Positions 49,637-60,184 of a stretch of DNA of 64,000 nt are shown piece by piece. Origin of the DNA: Mesostigma viride (lineage: Eukaryota > Streptophyta > Mesostigmatophyceae > Mesostigmatales > Mesostigmataceae). The notes beneath the pieces are model-generated. The model had not been told where the DNA came from and ran no database searches. It saw only the letters and a program-made list of their open reading frames with translations. How positions within the stretch are numbered: position 1 is the first letter of the stretch; each line of letters opens with the position of its first letter. Location: contig RPFO01000707.1 in NCBI GenBank assembly GCA_009746045.1, forward strand, positions 31,092 to 95,091, read 5' to 3'. Made by a program: the position numbers and the translations under genes.

Positions 49637-50526
49637 ATGAACGTACCACGGCCGGCTTTATTTCCTACCCAGGCGCGCGAGACAGCCAGCCAGCCATGGA
49701 TGGCTTGACCGCGGATCGCGCAGGCCTGAACGATGTCATTTCAGAAATGACGGGAAATGGCCGCAGATCGAAGCCGCTTAGGATGTTTTCACGGTTTCCA
49801 TTACTAAACGCTTCTTCCTGCATCAATATAACCCACAAATCTTAAATTCTACCGTCGCAGGCACGCATTCTAAATTAATATATGCGGCCAGATTTTCGGA
49901 TTAGACCCCCGTGCAAATCTGGATTAAGAAAGGCACCGACTTTTCAAATTGTGCATATCTGGCTATGAAACATCATACTAGTACATCGTTTAAAACCACC
50001 GGCGTACATTTTTCGCTTGTCGCCTGGCCGATTAGGCAATTTTTTACGAAACGCACGTCGCCATGGCCACCTCCGCACCAGGTGGGCGCATTGTGCACCA
50101 CAATTTCACGGTCCGGGGGTACCGGCGCGAATTTTTTGGCGCCAAAAAATTCCGATGTGTCCCGTCCCCTTAAGGGTTATTGCTTATCCTTGAAAAGCAT
50201 GGTCTTCTTCTTGCACCCAGCTGAGGGCTGGGGGGGGGGTATCACCCCATTTTTTTTTTCCCTTTGGACAGCGCAGCCTGTGCGCTTGTTTCTTCATGAC
50301 CCCTCCTTTCTTTGTCGCTCGCGTTGAGGCTGCTCGCGAGGGGGGGTGAAAAGGGAGGCCTACTGAGCTTGGCTGACCTTGTTTGGCTATGCTAGGGAGG
50401 CATAGAGCCATGTTATTTGGTTCCCTGAATTTATATTTGGTCTTTGCCCGCATGGTAATTGCAGTGGATATGCATTTAGACCGCGCATGGGGCCAAGGGG
50501 GGAGGCTTCTGCACGGTAGGCGACAG

Positions 50527-51928
50527 CTGTCGCGTGCCGGTCCATTACGTTCTTATTTACGCGCGGGTAAACTATTGTGACGTGACTTTTACGTCCGTGG
50601 AACCTATGCGGTTTACTTTACCGCTTTGTCTTGGCGCCGCGCCGCGGAATCACGCGTCCGCTGAATCGTCGGCGGATCTTCTGAATTCGTCCAAGTGCGA
50701 GTGCGTTCGCATTTGCGGCAGTGGGCTAAGGGGGGATTTGGGCTACCGGTCGTCACCAGGGCAGTCCAGGCGCTGGCGCGCGCCACTAAGGCAGGCCAGG
50801 CATGTTGGGCTGGCTGCCGGCCCAGTGATCACGTGCTCTGCCAGGACTACAGCGAGGGACACCAGACTTTGTGGAGAACGACCAGGGCTACACGTGAAAC
50901 GTCGCGAACGGTCAGCATGCTTTGAGCAGCGGTGCCTGAGATGGCCGGCAATTTAGCCTGGTTAATTTCTGATTGCGGCAGCGCTTTTTAGTGTTGCAAA
51001 ATATCTACAAGTTGTTTAGCTTGTGCTTGGACAGATTTGTTCATGAGATTTGGTTTGTGTCAGGCAAGCACCTGATCTAACGTTAAAAAGCGCATGCTAG
51101 ATTTGCGGCACCTTGTTCAGCATATTTTGGTCGTCACTGGCTGATGTCATGTTGGAAAGGTTAGCTTGCGCAGGTTAAAAGGATGAACAGTCGGCCATTG
51201 TGGTCGTTGTTCGTTCAGTTTTCACTTCACAACGACGCAGTTGTCTTCATGTGATTAACTAGTAGAACAACCCGGCCGCAACCTCCGTGATGGTTGCGAG
51301 ATTGTTTTCATGGGTCGAGGCGAGATAGGCATACAAGTTAAGCCTTTTTGGATTTGTCTCGAGGACAGTTGTCGCAGGGACTACCAGTATGGTAGATTCG
51401 CCTGGGCGCTGTCGGTAGCTTAGGGTGAGAGCGGTTGGCTGGGTGTTGGCATACATCCGGACAAGGCCAACTTCCGTAAGGAAAGCGGGTAGCGGATGTT
51501 CATGGTATTGGACATGCCGGACTTGCTTGCTCGAAGCTAGGCAGGCCAGGGGCTGGAATTAGCCAGTCTTTCTTGTTGATGAACATTGGTTTTGGCTAAA
51601 ATGTATTCTCAATTTTATTTGTGAATAACAAAATCTTGAATAACAGAATCTTTTTAAGCGTTATGTCATAAAGGTCGGTAGGAATTGCCCTTGCAACGGG
51701 TGGCTGCCAGTGGGGCAGAGCCCACACTTCATCTTCCGTAAAGGGACGTGAAAAGGGAGGCCTACTGAGCTTGGCTGACCTTGTTTGACTATGCTAGGGA
51801 GGCATAGAGCCATGTTATTTGGTTCCCTGAATTTATATTTGGTCTTTGCCCGCATGGTAATTGCAGTGGATATGCATTTAGACCGCGCATGGGGCCAAGG
51901 GGGGAGGCTTCTGCACGGTAGGCGACAG
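50527..51928 (+). mobile_element. TIR element copy 2 (1402 bp), head to tail with copy 1
   Basis: Consists of the 1215-bp and 181-bp parts of copy 1 joined by 6 bp (AGGGAC). Only about three base differences from copy 1 were noticed in roughly 1.4 kb. The junction of the copies is GCGACAG|CTGTCGCG, the right end of copy 1 directly on the left end of copy 2. After its right end the LINE ORF1 resumes. Confidence 0.75.
51259..51456 (-). CDS. 65-codon ORF in TIR element copy 2
   Basis: Same peptide as 47575-47772. The two copies are so recent that conservation cannot be used as evidence of selection. Confidence 0.35.
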   Translation of the reverse strand: MYANTQPTALTLSYRQRPGESTILVVPATTVLETNPKRLNLYAYLASTHENNLATITEVAAGLFY

Positions 51929-52224
51929 TCCGCCTCCCCCGGCCCGCGCGCGGGGGAAGGCTGGCCCGGCACCCGTGCTCCTCACCTTTAAGTACATGAC
52001 GGACAAGCTGGCGTTCCTTAAATGCCGCAAGAAGCTCTCGGAGATCGACTCGCTTCACGCTGGACGACGACTTGACCCTGGCCCAGCAACAGCGGCGACG
52101 CGAGCTATGGCCGACCTACCTTCAGCTCCGGCAGCGTGCAGGGGGGAAGCCGGTATACTGGAGGGGGGCGGTCATCCACGTTGACCACAAGCCCTGGCAG
52201 GCCCCTCCTGCCACCCCAGACTAG
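51929..52224 (+). pseudogene. LINE ORF1, 3' part (continuation after the insertion)
   Basis: Resumes after the TIR elements with GKAGPAPVLLTFKYMTDKLA and FLKCRKKLSEID, then in a shifted frame TLDDDLTLAQQQRRRELWPT and GKPVYWRGAVIHVD to a stop at about 52224. This matches the C-terminal half of L1-type ORF1 proteins (the 'dDLTpeqrxxRrxLWP' region). With one target copy removed, the upstream and downstream halves abut, apart from one frame change at a G run. It is disrupted and non-functional. Confidence 0.65.
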
Positions 52225-52950
52225 GGAATATACCAGTAGTGTAGATTAGATAGGCTTAGCCTTTGCAAGTGGCCCACGCGCATGTGCGCCCATAACGGCC
52301 CCCATGGATGATGCCTTCAGTATTTAGCCGCGCCCAGCCTACAATGGGACCTCCCATGGATGATGCATTAAGAATTTAGCCATGCGATGCCTGGGCGTCC
52401 CCAACATCTACTGCTCCAACCTAGGGCCATTGCTGGTACTTTTGACGTCATGAAAGCAGCGTTTTGGACTAGTGGAATATGATTTTACAGCATAAAAAGT
52501 CCATTTTATCATGAATGAACATGGCCAACAACCCCAAGTGCCCCTAAATTTCTCAATATTTGTAGAGAAATGCTACTTCTCATAATTAAAACCTGCACAA
52601 ATGCACAATTTGGGGCATGCATGTGAAAGTTTGAAGTACAAATTCACAATGAGGTTTTACATTTTTCAATTATTAATGGTATCTCATTCTTCAATCAATC
52701 AATTTGCAATCGTCCAAACAATTTATTCATTTCATACATGTCCGAATATGTTGAAAGAACACATGCAAGTGCTCAATCAGCGTGGACCCCCTTGGACGCG
52801 CCCCACCATATATACATTGGACACGTCACCCCAACTACTAAACTGCCCAAAGTCACGGTAACTGATCCAACTACTATGTACATCTGCATTTCTCCACGTT
52901 GCGGTGGGCAATTACGTGCAAAACGCGATTTCGTGCAAAGTCCTCGCCCA
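52225..52950. other. LINE inter-ORF remnant, then AT-rich sequence without genes
   Basis: Around 52300-52385 two copies of a CCCATGGATGATGC / ATTTAGCC-type stretch resemble 25240-25330, so LINE-derived sequence continues to about 52390. From there to 52950 the DNA is AT-rich and shows no coding frame. Confidence 0.45.
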
Positions 52951-53673
52951 TCATCGCTTGCCAGGTCGATATGAAGGAATGTTGTCCCAGCTGGCGCCTT
53001 CCTTCAGGAGAGTAACATGTTCTCTAGCGAACTTCAGAGGGAAACGAAACTTTTGCTCGCACTCATTACTCCAACCGAGGTCGTGCCCTTCATCAAACCA
53101 TCTGAACACCACCTTCTCCCTCTCTTTGCCCAGGAGGGTGCCAAAGAGCGGAAAATCTTCCTTCTTGGGGTACTTGTGCTCCCAGTTTATGCACACGTCG
53201 TCTACCCATTTCGAACTCCAACCTCCGCGACTCAGTTTCGCGCCATCCATAAAGCGCATCCGGACGTCCGGCCGAACGTCCCTGATTCGGTTTTCGGCCG
53301 TCGCATCTCTGCCCTGACCACCACCCTTCTGCGGCTGTGCAGGTTCGTCGGCACCCTCCGTCTCCTGCCCCGCCCCTCGCCTGCCCCCTCCCCGACGTTT
53401 TGCCTTCTGCCCCTGCGCAGCCGCCGCCTCTGCCATCAACTCTTCGTACGTTTTTTCTGGCTGACCGCACGGTAAGGCTGGTGCGTGAGTTGGTGCGTTG
53501 GGTGGGAGCTCGTCCCCTCCCGCCCCCGGTTGTGCAACTGGTTCGCCGACCGCGGCCTGGCCAACAACACGGCCGGCCTCTCTGGACACAGTCCCAGACG
53601 CGGATCCACGGGGAAACCGAACTGGAGTTTCTTCTTCGCCTTTCCCTGCACGTAAGCACATGCCAATTAACAT
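52951..53673 (-). CDS. Unrecognised basic protein or terminal exon, 240 codons
   Basis: The open frame begins at ATG 53673. An acceptor-like CTTACGTGCAG lies 22 nt in, after which the sequence becomes protein-like. The N-terminal half is disordered (Gly, Pro, Ala, Arg), with a short helix KTYEELMAEAAAAQGQKAKR. The C-terminal half is well structured: SKWVDDVCINWEHKYPKKED, FPLFGTLLGKEREKVVFRWF and DLGWSNECEQKFRFPLKFAR. It is either an independent small gene or the last exon of the gene upstream, whose AATAAA (plus 53767-53772) lies only about 100 bp away. Family not recognised. Confidence 0.5.
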   Translation of the reverse strand: MLIGMCLRAGKGEEETPVRFPRGSASGTVSREAGRVVGQAAVGEPVAQPGAGGDELPPNAPTHAPALPCGQPEKTYEELMAEAAAAQGQKAKRRGGGRRGAGQETEGADEPAQPQKGGGQGRDATAENRIRDVRPDVRMRFMDGAKLSRGGWSSKWVDDVCINWEHKYPKKEDFPLFGTLLGKEREKVVFRWFDEGHDLGWSNECEQKFRFPLKFAREHVTLLKEGASWDNIPSYRPGKR

Positions 53674-53845
53674 GAATACGGAAGGGTCGTGTGAGAAATC
53701 AATGAAGCCATGGACTGATGCAAAAAAACTTATGTAGAAATATATATTAAGGTACTTATTAAACTCGTTTATTGAAAATGAAATTTACCGGCCGAATGTA
53801 CCGTTGGAGCGTGGAAGGGCATCCTTGGTCGATCGAAGATATCCG

Positions 53846-54803
53846 TCAATGTAACGGTGCGGCCGATGTCCCTGGCGGCGCCTCAACATCGACCACCTCA
53901 GTCGGGCGCATCAATCCGGCAAACGCCGGCCCTCCACCTGAGACTTTCGGCGGACCCTCCACGTTACGAGCCTCCAATACCCTCTTCTGCAGTGGGGTGC
54001 TCGCAACAAAATCCGTGTCAGCCGACGGCTCCGGATCGTCATCCTCATTCAGCAGTATCGTGTTCGGGCATTGCTCCATCCCCGTCGAGCGGGGGGCAAA
54101 GTCATCACAACCGTCCTTCCTGACGACGGTACGGGATCGTCACCCAGACCCAAAGAAACCGAGGCGAGGGCGGGGGTCCCCTCAACCGGGGGTCCCCATG
54201 AATCCTGACGAGGCCTCATTCCCATCTGTCGGACACGACCGCCTCCCGTAAATCGGGAACGCCCGCCGGCGCTACCAGTAACAGGCCGCGAGCCTGCTTC
54301 CTGCTGGCGATCCCCATCCTCATCACAGATACGCCCGCCGGCGTTTCCAGTAACAGGCCGCGAGCCTCCTTCCTGCTGGCGATCCCCCTCCTCATCACAG
54401 ATACGCCCGCCGGCGTTTCCAGTAACAGGCCGCGAGCCTCCCTCCCGCTGGCGATCCCCCTCCTCATCACAGATACGCCCGCCGGCGTTTCCAACGACAG
54501 GCCTCGAGTCTCCTTCACCAGCACGCTGGCGCTTACCTCCCCCCCTTTTGTCTTCATCCCCCCCATTGTCTCCTCCCGCGAGCCTCCATCATCCCGACTG
54601 CGCTTTTTCCCTCCCCTTCCATCTCCTCCCCCGTCCCTCTCCCCCTCCCCCTCCTCCCTCCTCCCCATCCCCATCCCCTTTCTCCCCCTCCGCCTGCCCC
54701 CCACCCACCCCGGGCGGGTGCCCCTCAGCAATATCCTCCTCCCCCTCTTCCTCCTCCCCTCTTCCTCCTCCCCCTCTTCCTCCTCCCTCTTCCTTCTCCG
54801 AGC

Positions 54804-54850
<47 letters not shown>

Positions 54851-57800
54851 GAATGATGATCCCCGTCGTCTTCGTCGTCCACGACCACGGCAAAGTCCAT
54901 GTCGACGTCTTGCCACCCATCTTCAAGAAGCCGATATTTGATAAGTCGGACCAGGCGCTTCCACCGGCGGATATGGGCGGGTAACCCGAACACCAGCAGA
55001 ACTCTGGAGGGTCCCTTCAACAGGGCCTTGGTGATCTGGTCAACCACATCCCACGCGGCATACCTCAAACGGGAGGAGGGTAAGGGTATCTGGCTGTCGA
55101 CCGGAATACAGTCTTGATCCCACTCGCGCAGGTTCCTCCACTTCTCGTTGCTGTCAGCTGTCAGGTCCAGCACAGCAAACGCCTGGTCCTTCAGCTTCCC
55201 AGGAAGGTCTTCAGACCCCGTGTACAACTCGTCCACCACCTTCGTCACCACCAGATCCTTTCTTTTTTCGTTTTCCTTCCATGTCATTGTCCTGTATGCG
55301 ATCCAGTCGGGTCCCATCTTCACCCCGTCCCAATAGGTGAAGGCTTCCAGCCTGTCCCACCACCCCCTCTTGGCCTTGGCAGTCCCCTCCTCCTTAGCCG
55401 CCGCCTGCACCTCCTCCTCCGCCGCCGCCTCCTGCTGTGGCACACCCAGCAGATGTTTGGTCTTCACCCCCAAATCGTCATACAAATGACGGGGGTGGGA
55501 AGCGAGCAGCCCTCTCGGGAACTTCCAGTCCTTCTGGTCGACCACTTTCCTTTTAGCCGGCGGAAGGTCCCTCAGCGTGAGAATGATCGCCCTCGTGGCC
55601 GTGACGATCACCCGCCAAAAGTCTCTGGTCAGGCGGCAGTCGGCGATGAACTTGTCGAGGTCCGTGGCGACGGTGCCCTTCAGCTTCACGCCAAACACGT
55701 GCTCCCTCACCAATACGGGGTCGAAAGTCCCGTTTAGTTGTTTGCAAGCGGCCATCAGCTCGGGGTTCTCCAGGAACTTGATGTGGGCGAATTGCTTTGC
55801 CGCCTCTATCAAATTCTTGGCGACTTCCATTATTTTTATCAGGTTGCTGGGAGGGGCCTCACAGGACATGATCGGCGCTTGGATCAGGCTGTCGAAGTAC
55901 TGGAAACTCGCAAGTTCCCGATGCGCGGTGAAAATGGACAGTTCGTGCGCCTTGTCTTTAGGGCGCGTGTCAAGGAAGTCTTGCCGAGCCGCGATATCCT
56001 GTGCGATCGCCGGCTTGCCGTCGACAGCGGGCTTCAAAGGGTCCTCACACCAGAACAGCCAGCGCTGCATGAAGTTCTTCTGGTCCGGCCCCCACTTGTC
56101 CGTCTCTTCAGCCCCTCCTGCCTTGTCGCCTGCGCCGTCCCCTTCGGCCTTGGCTTGCTCTCCTTTCTGCCAAAAGGGCTTCACAATCGCCCAGATCTTG
56201 CCGTACAGAGGAGTTGGGAGAGACACGCCCTTCCCTCTCTTGACGGGTCCATATGCCTGGTAGGCCCGGTGCACATCCCCCAGCGCTGAGCCCCACGTTG
56301 CCTTGGCTTGGGCTGTGTCCTCGGCGTTCATGGCGTTCCCGAGCTGCCTGACAACTTCGATCATCTTGCCGACTTGTTCGGTAACCTGCATCCCCGTAGG
56401 GCAACAACGCGCAGAGACACATCGACAGTCCTCCCAAATAAGCACAACTCAACTGAGAACAAGAATACGACTGACAGAAACGCCGGCGGTCGCATCTTGA
56501 CCAAAATATGGCATGCTAAGGTGGAACATGAAAACCCCTTATAGAAACGCCGGCGGTCGCATCTTGACCGAACTAATGGCATACTGAAATTAACACAAGA
56601 AAACCACTTATAGAAACGCCGGCGGTCGCAACCTGGCTTACCTTCTGTTCACGGATCTGCCACCAGGTCGGCAGGATGGTCTCACCCTTGAGCATCTGCA
56701 CGTCCACCCCCCCGAAATTCGTCCAATCAGTTGCCCACTCCTCCAGCTTCGCCGCGGCCACGGTCTTCGTGACCTCCTGCTCCTTCCCTCCCCGCGCAAC
56801 GACCCTGAGCTTTTCCGCCTTCATGAAACCATTCAGCATTGCCTGGTACCACACAGATCTTTGGTCCACCGTCATATTGTCGGTGACCAGTTCGAATTTC
56901 ACCGATTTGATGAGTGTGGTAAAGTGGTTCCCGTCCAGCACGAGAAAGCCGCAAATGGCTGGCGGCAACGGTGTCTTCTTCTCGAGTGGAGCCATCTCCC
57001 AGGCGGACTTGCACAAACTGTCCAAAAGCGCGGCCTTTCTCACGTCCACGGGCTTAAGTGAGTCCAGAATATCGGCCGGTCCTGTCAGAACCGCGGTGGA
57101 AGCAGCTTCGGCCATTCCCTTGGCCGAGCTCGTTCGCAGGTAGATATCAATCTCTTTGTCAGTCATTGCGCGAGCGTAGCCAGCCTTCATTGTCCGTGCC
57201 CCCCCATCTCCCCGAAGAGTTGCGCGAGCTGACGCTGGGTGCCTTCCTTTTTCATCCAGTCATGAAAACTGTTGGGGCACCGGTCAGCCAAAAACTGGAA
57301 CGAGTACCGCCACACAGGAATCACCAGCTTGTCGTGGCCGTAGTCGGACTCCGAGTTTGCAAAAATGGTGGCGTTCTGCTCGGCTCTAGACAGATGCAAG
57401 TCTCGTGCGAGGAGCTTCTGAGGCCCCACGAACAGGTTCCTTGTCCACACCCGATTTCGATGCACCAAGGCTTTGGACATCTCATCGAGGTCCCGAGGCT
57501 GAACGGCAAGCTGCTTCCGCAACCGTTTGCCCTTCGCGATCTCATCGTTCACATCCAGGATGTCATCATCATCCTGCGACACCGGGGACTTCTCCCATTT
57601 CTCAAGCAGAGACACGGGAGCATCCGCAACCTCCACCTCCTTTCCTTTCCCCTTTCCCTTCAGCGCCTTCCCCTTGTAGGTCGCAAGTGCTTCGGAGAGT
57701 CCCTTCTGGTGTTCGTCGACGGCAGCAGTCCACGTACTATCTATTTTCATGTTCTCGCGGCGCGCGTGCTGGTCGAGGCTGATTGAGTACAGGATGGCCG

Positions 57801-59962
57801 CGTGGGTCGCCCTCTCGGCCTGCACGTACTGCGTTGATGCGAAAAAATCAGGAAAGCATAACCAAAAGGAATAAAGTAAATGCCGATTGAGAAACGCCGG
57901 CCGTCGCAACCTACATGAAACCTGAACCTCAACATCAAAGCCCCCCTCACGACAGAGGTATACTTACCTCGTTCCCCTTAACAATGATATGAAAAAATCA
58001 GGAAAGCATAACCGAAAGGAATAAAGTAAATGTCACACTTGAGAAACGCCGGCCGTCGCAACCTAGATGAAACCTAAACCTCAAGATCAGAGCCCCCCTC
58101 ACAACAGAGGTACACTTGGCTCATTTCCCTCAACGATGCGAAATCAGGAAAGGAAGTAAGTGTTAGTCAAAAGGAAGTAAGTGTCACACTTGAGAAACGC
58201 CGGCCGTCGCAACCTACATGAAACCTGGACCTCAAGAACAAAGCCCCCCTCACAACAGAGGTAGACTTACCTCATTCCCCTCAACCGCTGCTGCTTCAGC
58301 CGCTTTCTTCGACCCCTTCGCGATCTTCGGAGACTTGTCCCGGCGGGCATCGTGTTCCTTCAACATCTTGATCAGAGTCTTGGCGTCCGCCATCGTCACC
58401 GTCTTCAGTTTACACTTCCTCTCCTTCCCTTTGCCCTCGAACAGGTTCTCCTCCATCCACTTTATCAAGGCCTTGGCGCTCGGGATCTCCTCAGGCTGTG
58501 TGGCGCCATCGGGCGCGCACGCATTCTTCACGATCAACTCAGCGACTTGATGGAGAGTCATCATCTGGTTCCGTACCTCAGGTGGGGCTGTTTCCGTTCT
58601 CACCTCGGCCACAACCCACTTTGCCAACTTCTTCAGTTGATAAGCATCCGCTTGCTCCTTAAAGCGTGTCATTTTCGCAGTATCGCCGTCGCTTCCACCC
58701 GCGCCCTCTGACACAGGCTCACCGACAGCGATAGCCCCCTCTCCCTGGAGATTTGCCCCACCCTGACGACCGGCTTCCTGCAAGAACATTATCAACGGAA
58801 GATTTTTAATGTAAGAAAAGTGTAGAGAAACGCCGGCCGTCGTAACTCTGTCAATTGAGGACGAACCTAAACTTTCAATTTGTAAGTCAACGGTAACTTA
58901 CCCTTCCCCCCTCTGCAGTGGAACCACCGTAAGATCCACTTCCCCTCCTGTCACCGCCCTCTTGCTGCTCGAACGGACTTCCCTGTAAAAATAGCAAACG
59001 CGATTGTCCATTCACAAGAAAAAAATTACTACAAAAATAAACAAGGATATACGCACGCAAACCTTTTCAATACAAGTAAACCGGAGAGGAATCTGACGCA
59101 CTCATGTACCTGGGTGCTTCCCGCCATTGAGCGGGCTTCTCTTGCACCAACATCCTCTTGCCGGCCCTGCGAACATTTCAACGGAAAGTAAAAATCCGCT
59201 TAGTTGTCGGAAATGACATGTCTGGCGAATATTGCAAAAAAATGCGTATTGTATTTCACGACATCAATTTAATGGGCGGAGACTTACGAAGATCGGCCCG
59301 CCACCTTCCAAATTGCCCAGCGTCATATCGAAAACATCGAGGACTTCCCCTCCATCGACCCCCTTCCCCCTTCCCCTCTGCCGCGGCGGGGGCATATCGC
59401 CCGTCGCGACCGGCTTGGAAGTCGCGGGGGGATCCCTTGCGGTTGAGGGCACTGCGGCCGACTCGTGCACACTCTCCCCCCTCTTTTGGGCTACTGCGGC
59501 AGGCGCGGCATGGGAGGGCGCGGCGGCTACTGTCTCTGGCGCATTCTGAGCCAACCGACGCAACCTTAGCTCCTGCTGGAGCAGGGTTTCGAAACGAGGC
59601 ATGAATGTGCGCTTGGAGGTATAAGGCACCTTGGCGACTTCAGGTTTGTCATTAAGGATGTCTTGGTACAGCGCGAATTGCTGTTCACGAGTGCCATTCG
59701 CGAGTCGCTCAAACCGCTCAATCTGAATCCGCTTAACCGGATCGTCCACCATCTCAAGACCACCGTGGTACTCATCCTTCCCAGTGACCGCGGCAAAGCT
59801 GACACCAGATTCCACCATTGGGGGCGGCGTGCCCTCCCTTGCACGCTTGTGAGGAGGCTGTTGTGGGGAGGCGCCTTGGGCCTGAACTGGTTGCCCTTCT
59901 GACCCTTCCCCCCTAGGGGGAGAGTCGCCGACCACCTGCGATGTAGGGCCGCCCTTTTCCAT
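53846..59962 (-). CDS. Large unrecognised multi-exon gene with acidic C-terminus
   Basis: Exons on the minus strand: 59962-59288, 59166-59110, 58982-58902, 58777-58271, 57828-57187 and 57190-56642 (overlapping, see below), then 56385-54589. All introns are GT-AG and phase 0. The first ATG sits directly after TTGCAG. Regions: Pro/Gln-rich N-terminus, a Lys-rich helical exon (EAGRQ...EGNE), a 200-residue exon (YVQAERATHAAIL...), a 183-codon piece (MKAGYARAMTDKEID...) and a 599-codon exon from VTEQVGKMIEV to a poly-Asp run and Glu/Gly tail. At 57187-57190 the frame ends in TGA overlapping ATG of the next frame. Beyond 54589 coding-like sequence continues in another frame (24-residue repeats, 54216-54540) and again at 53846-54140, so the 3' end has frame changes or an unseen intron. 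Function unknown. Confidence 0.55.
54250..54520 (-). repeat. 72-bp coding-like repeat, about four copies
   Basis: The minus strand encodes a 24-residue repeat with core ARGLLLETPAGVSVMRRGIA. Each unit contains GGAAACGCCGGCGGGCGTAT, the same GC-rich core found in the introns of this gene cluster but in the opposite orientation. The four copies differ at several positions, mostly keeping the frame. Confidence 0.8.
54808..54850 (+). repeat. (ATC)n microsatellite encoding poly-Asp
   Basis: About 14 ATC units; on the minus strand GAT repeats give the Asp run of the large gene. Length change here cannot shift the frame, but neighbouring GGA-rich DNA is also unstable. Confidence 0.9.
56395..56641 (-). 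repeat. Intron with three tandem units bearing the GC-rich motif
   Basis: Units of about 65 bp, each with GAAACGCCGGCGGTCGCAWC on the plus strand (at about 56477, 56544 and 56612). They fill the intron between exons ending EQK and beginning VTEQV. Confidence 0.85.
57829..58270 (-). repeat. Intron made of three ~150-bp tandem units with the GC-rich motif
   Basis: Each unit carries GAGAAACGCCGGCCGTCGCA (at about 57890, 58041 and 58192), then an ACCT...AAAGCCCCCCTCA stretch and a TTACCTCRTTCCC-like end that copies the true donor/exon border at 58261-58280. The exon border was therefore duplicated together with the intron, as in argJ. Confidence 0.85.
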
Positions 59963-60184
59963 CTGCAACACAAAACAAAAAAATTGGAAAAAACATACGA
60001 GTCAGCAGGAAGATGCGCCCCACGTCGCAACTCAATACAAAAAATGCATCATTATGTCAAGGTACAAACAACGTTATAATTCAGAATGAACAGAGATTCA
60101 TAACAAGAGAACGACGCACTAAAAGATGCGACCGCCGTCGCAACTTTCGTCAATTCACTCTCTATACAAACAACTCTATGTCCC

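Larger units (their letters stand above)
48209..50173 (+). mobile_element. TTAA-flanked transposon, about 1.96 kb, inside TIR element copy 1
   Basis: The left end reads TTAA|GGGGACGGGACACATT and the right end, reverse-complemented, TTAA|GGGGACGGGACACATC. This gives a near-perfect terminal inverted repeat of about 16-17 bp with a TTAA on each side. TTAA target duplication is the hallmark of piggyBac-type elements. No DDD transposase is visible; the only long ORF is 49187-49636 (-). Probably non-autonomous. Confidence 0.75.
46843..50526 (+). mobile_element. TIR element copy 1 (3684 bp, carries an internal insertion)
   Basis: Begins CTGTCGCGTGCCGG and ends CCGTAGGCGACAG-like (CGGTAGGCGACAG), giving imperfect terminal inverted repeats of about 14 bp (CTGTCGC outermost). 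It consists of 1215 bp shared with copy 2, a private 2288-bp middle holding the TTAA element, and 181 bp shared with copy 2. It is inserted in LINE ORF1; if the ends are TGTCGC...GCGACA the flanks show a 4-bp direct repeat GTCC. No transposase recognised, so probably non-autonomous. Confidence 0.7.

Noticed and set aside
46843-51741. 1.2-kb direct repeats as LTRs of a retrotransposon
   Set aside because: The repeats do not end in CA, show no LTR-type target duplication, primer-binding site or gag-pol between them. The 181-bp block after each repeat shows they are parts of two tandem TIR elements.
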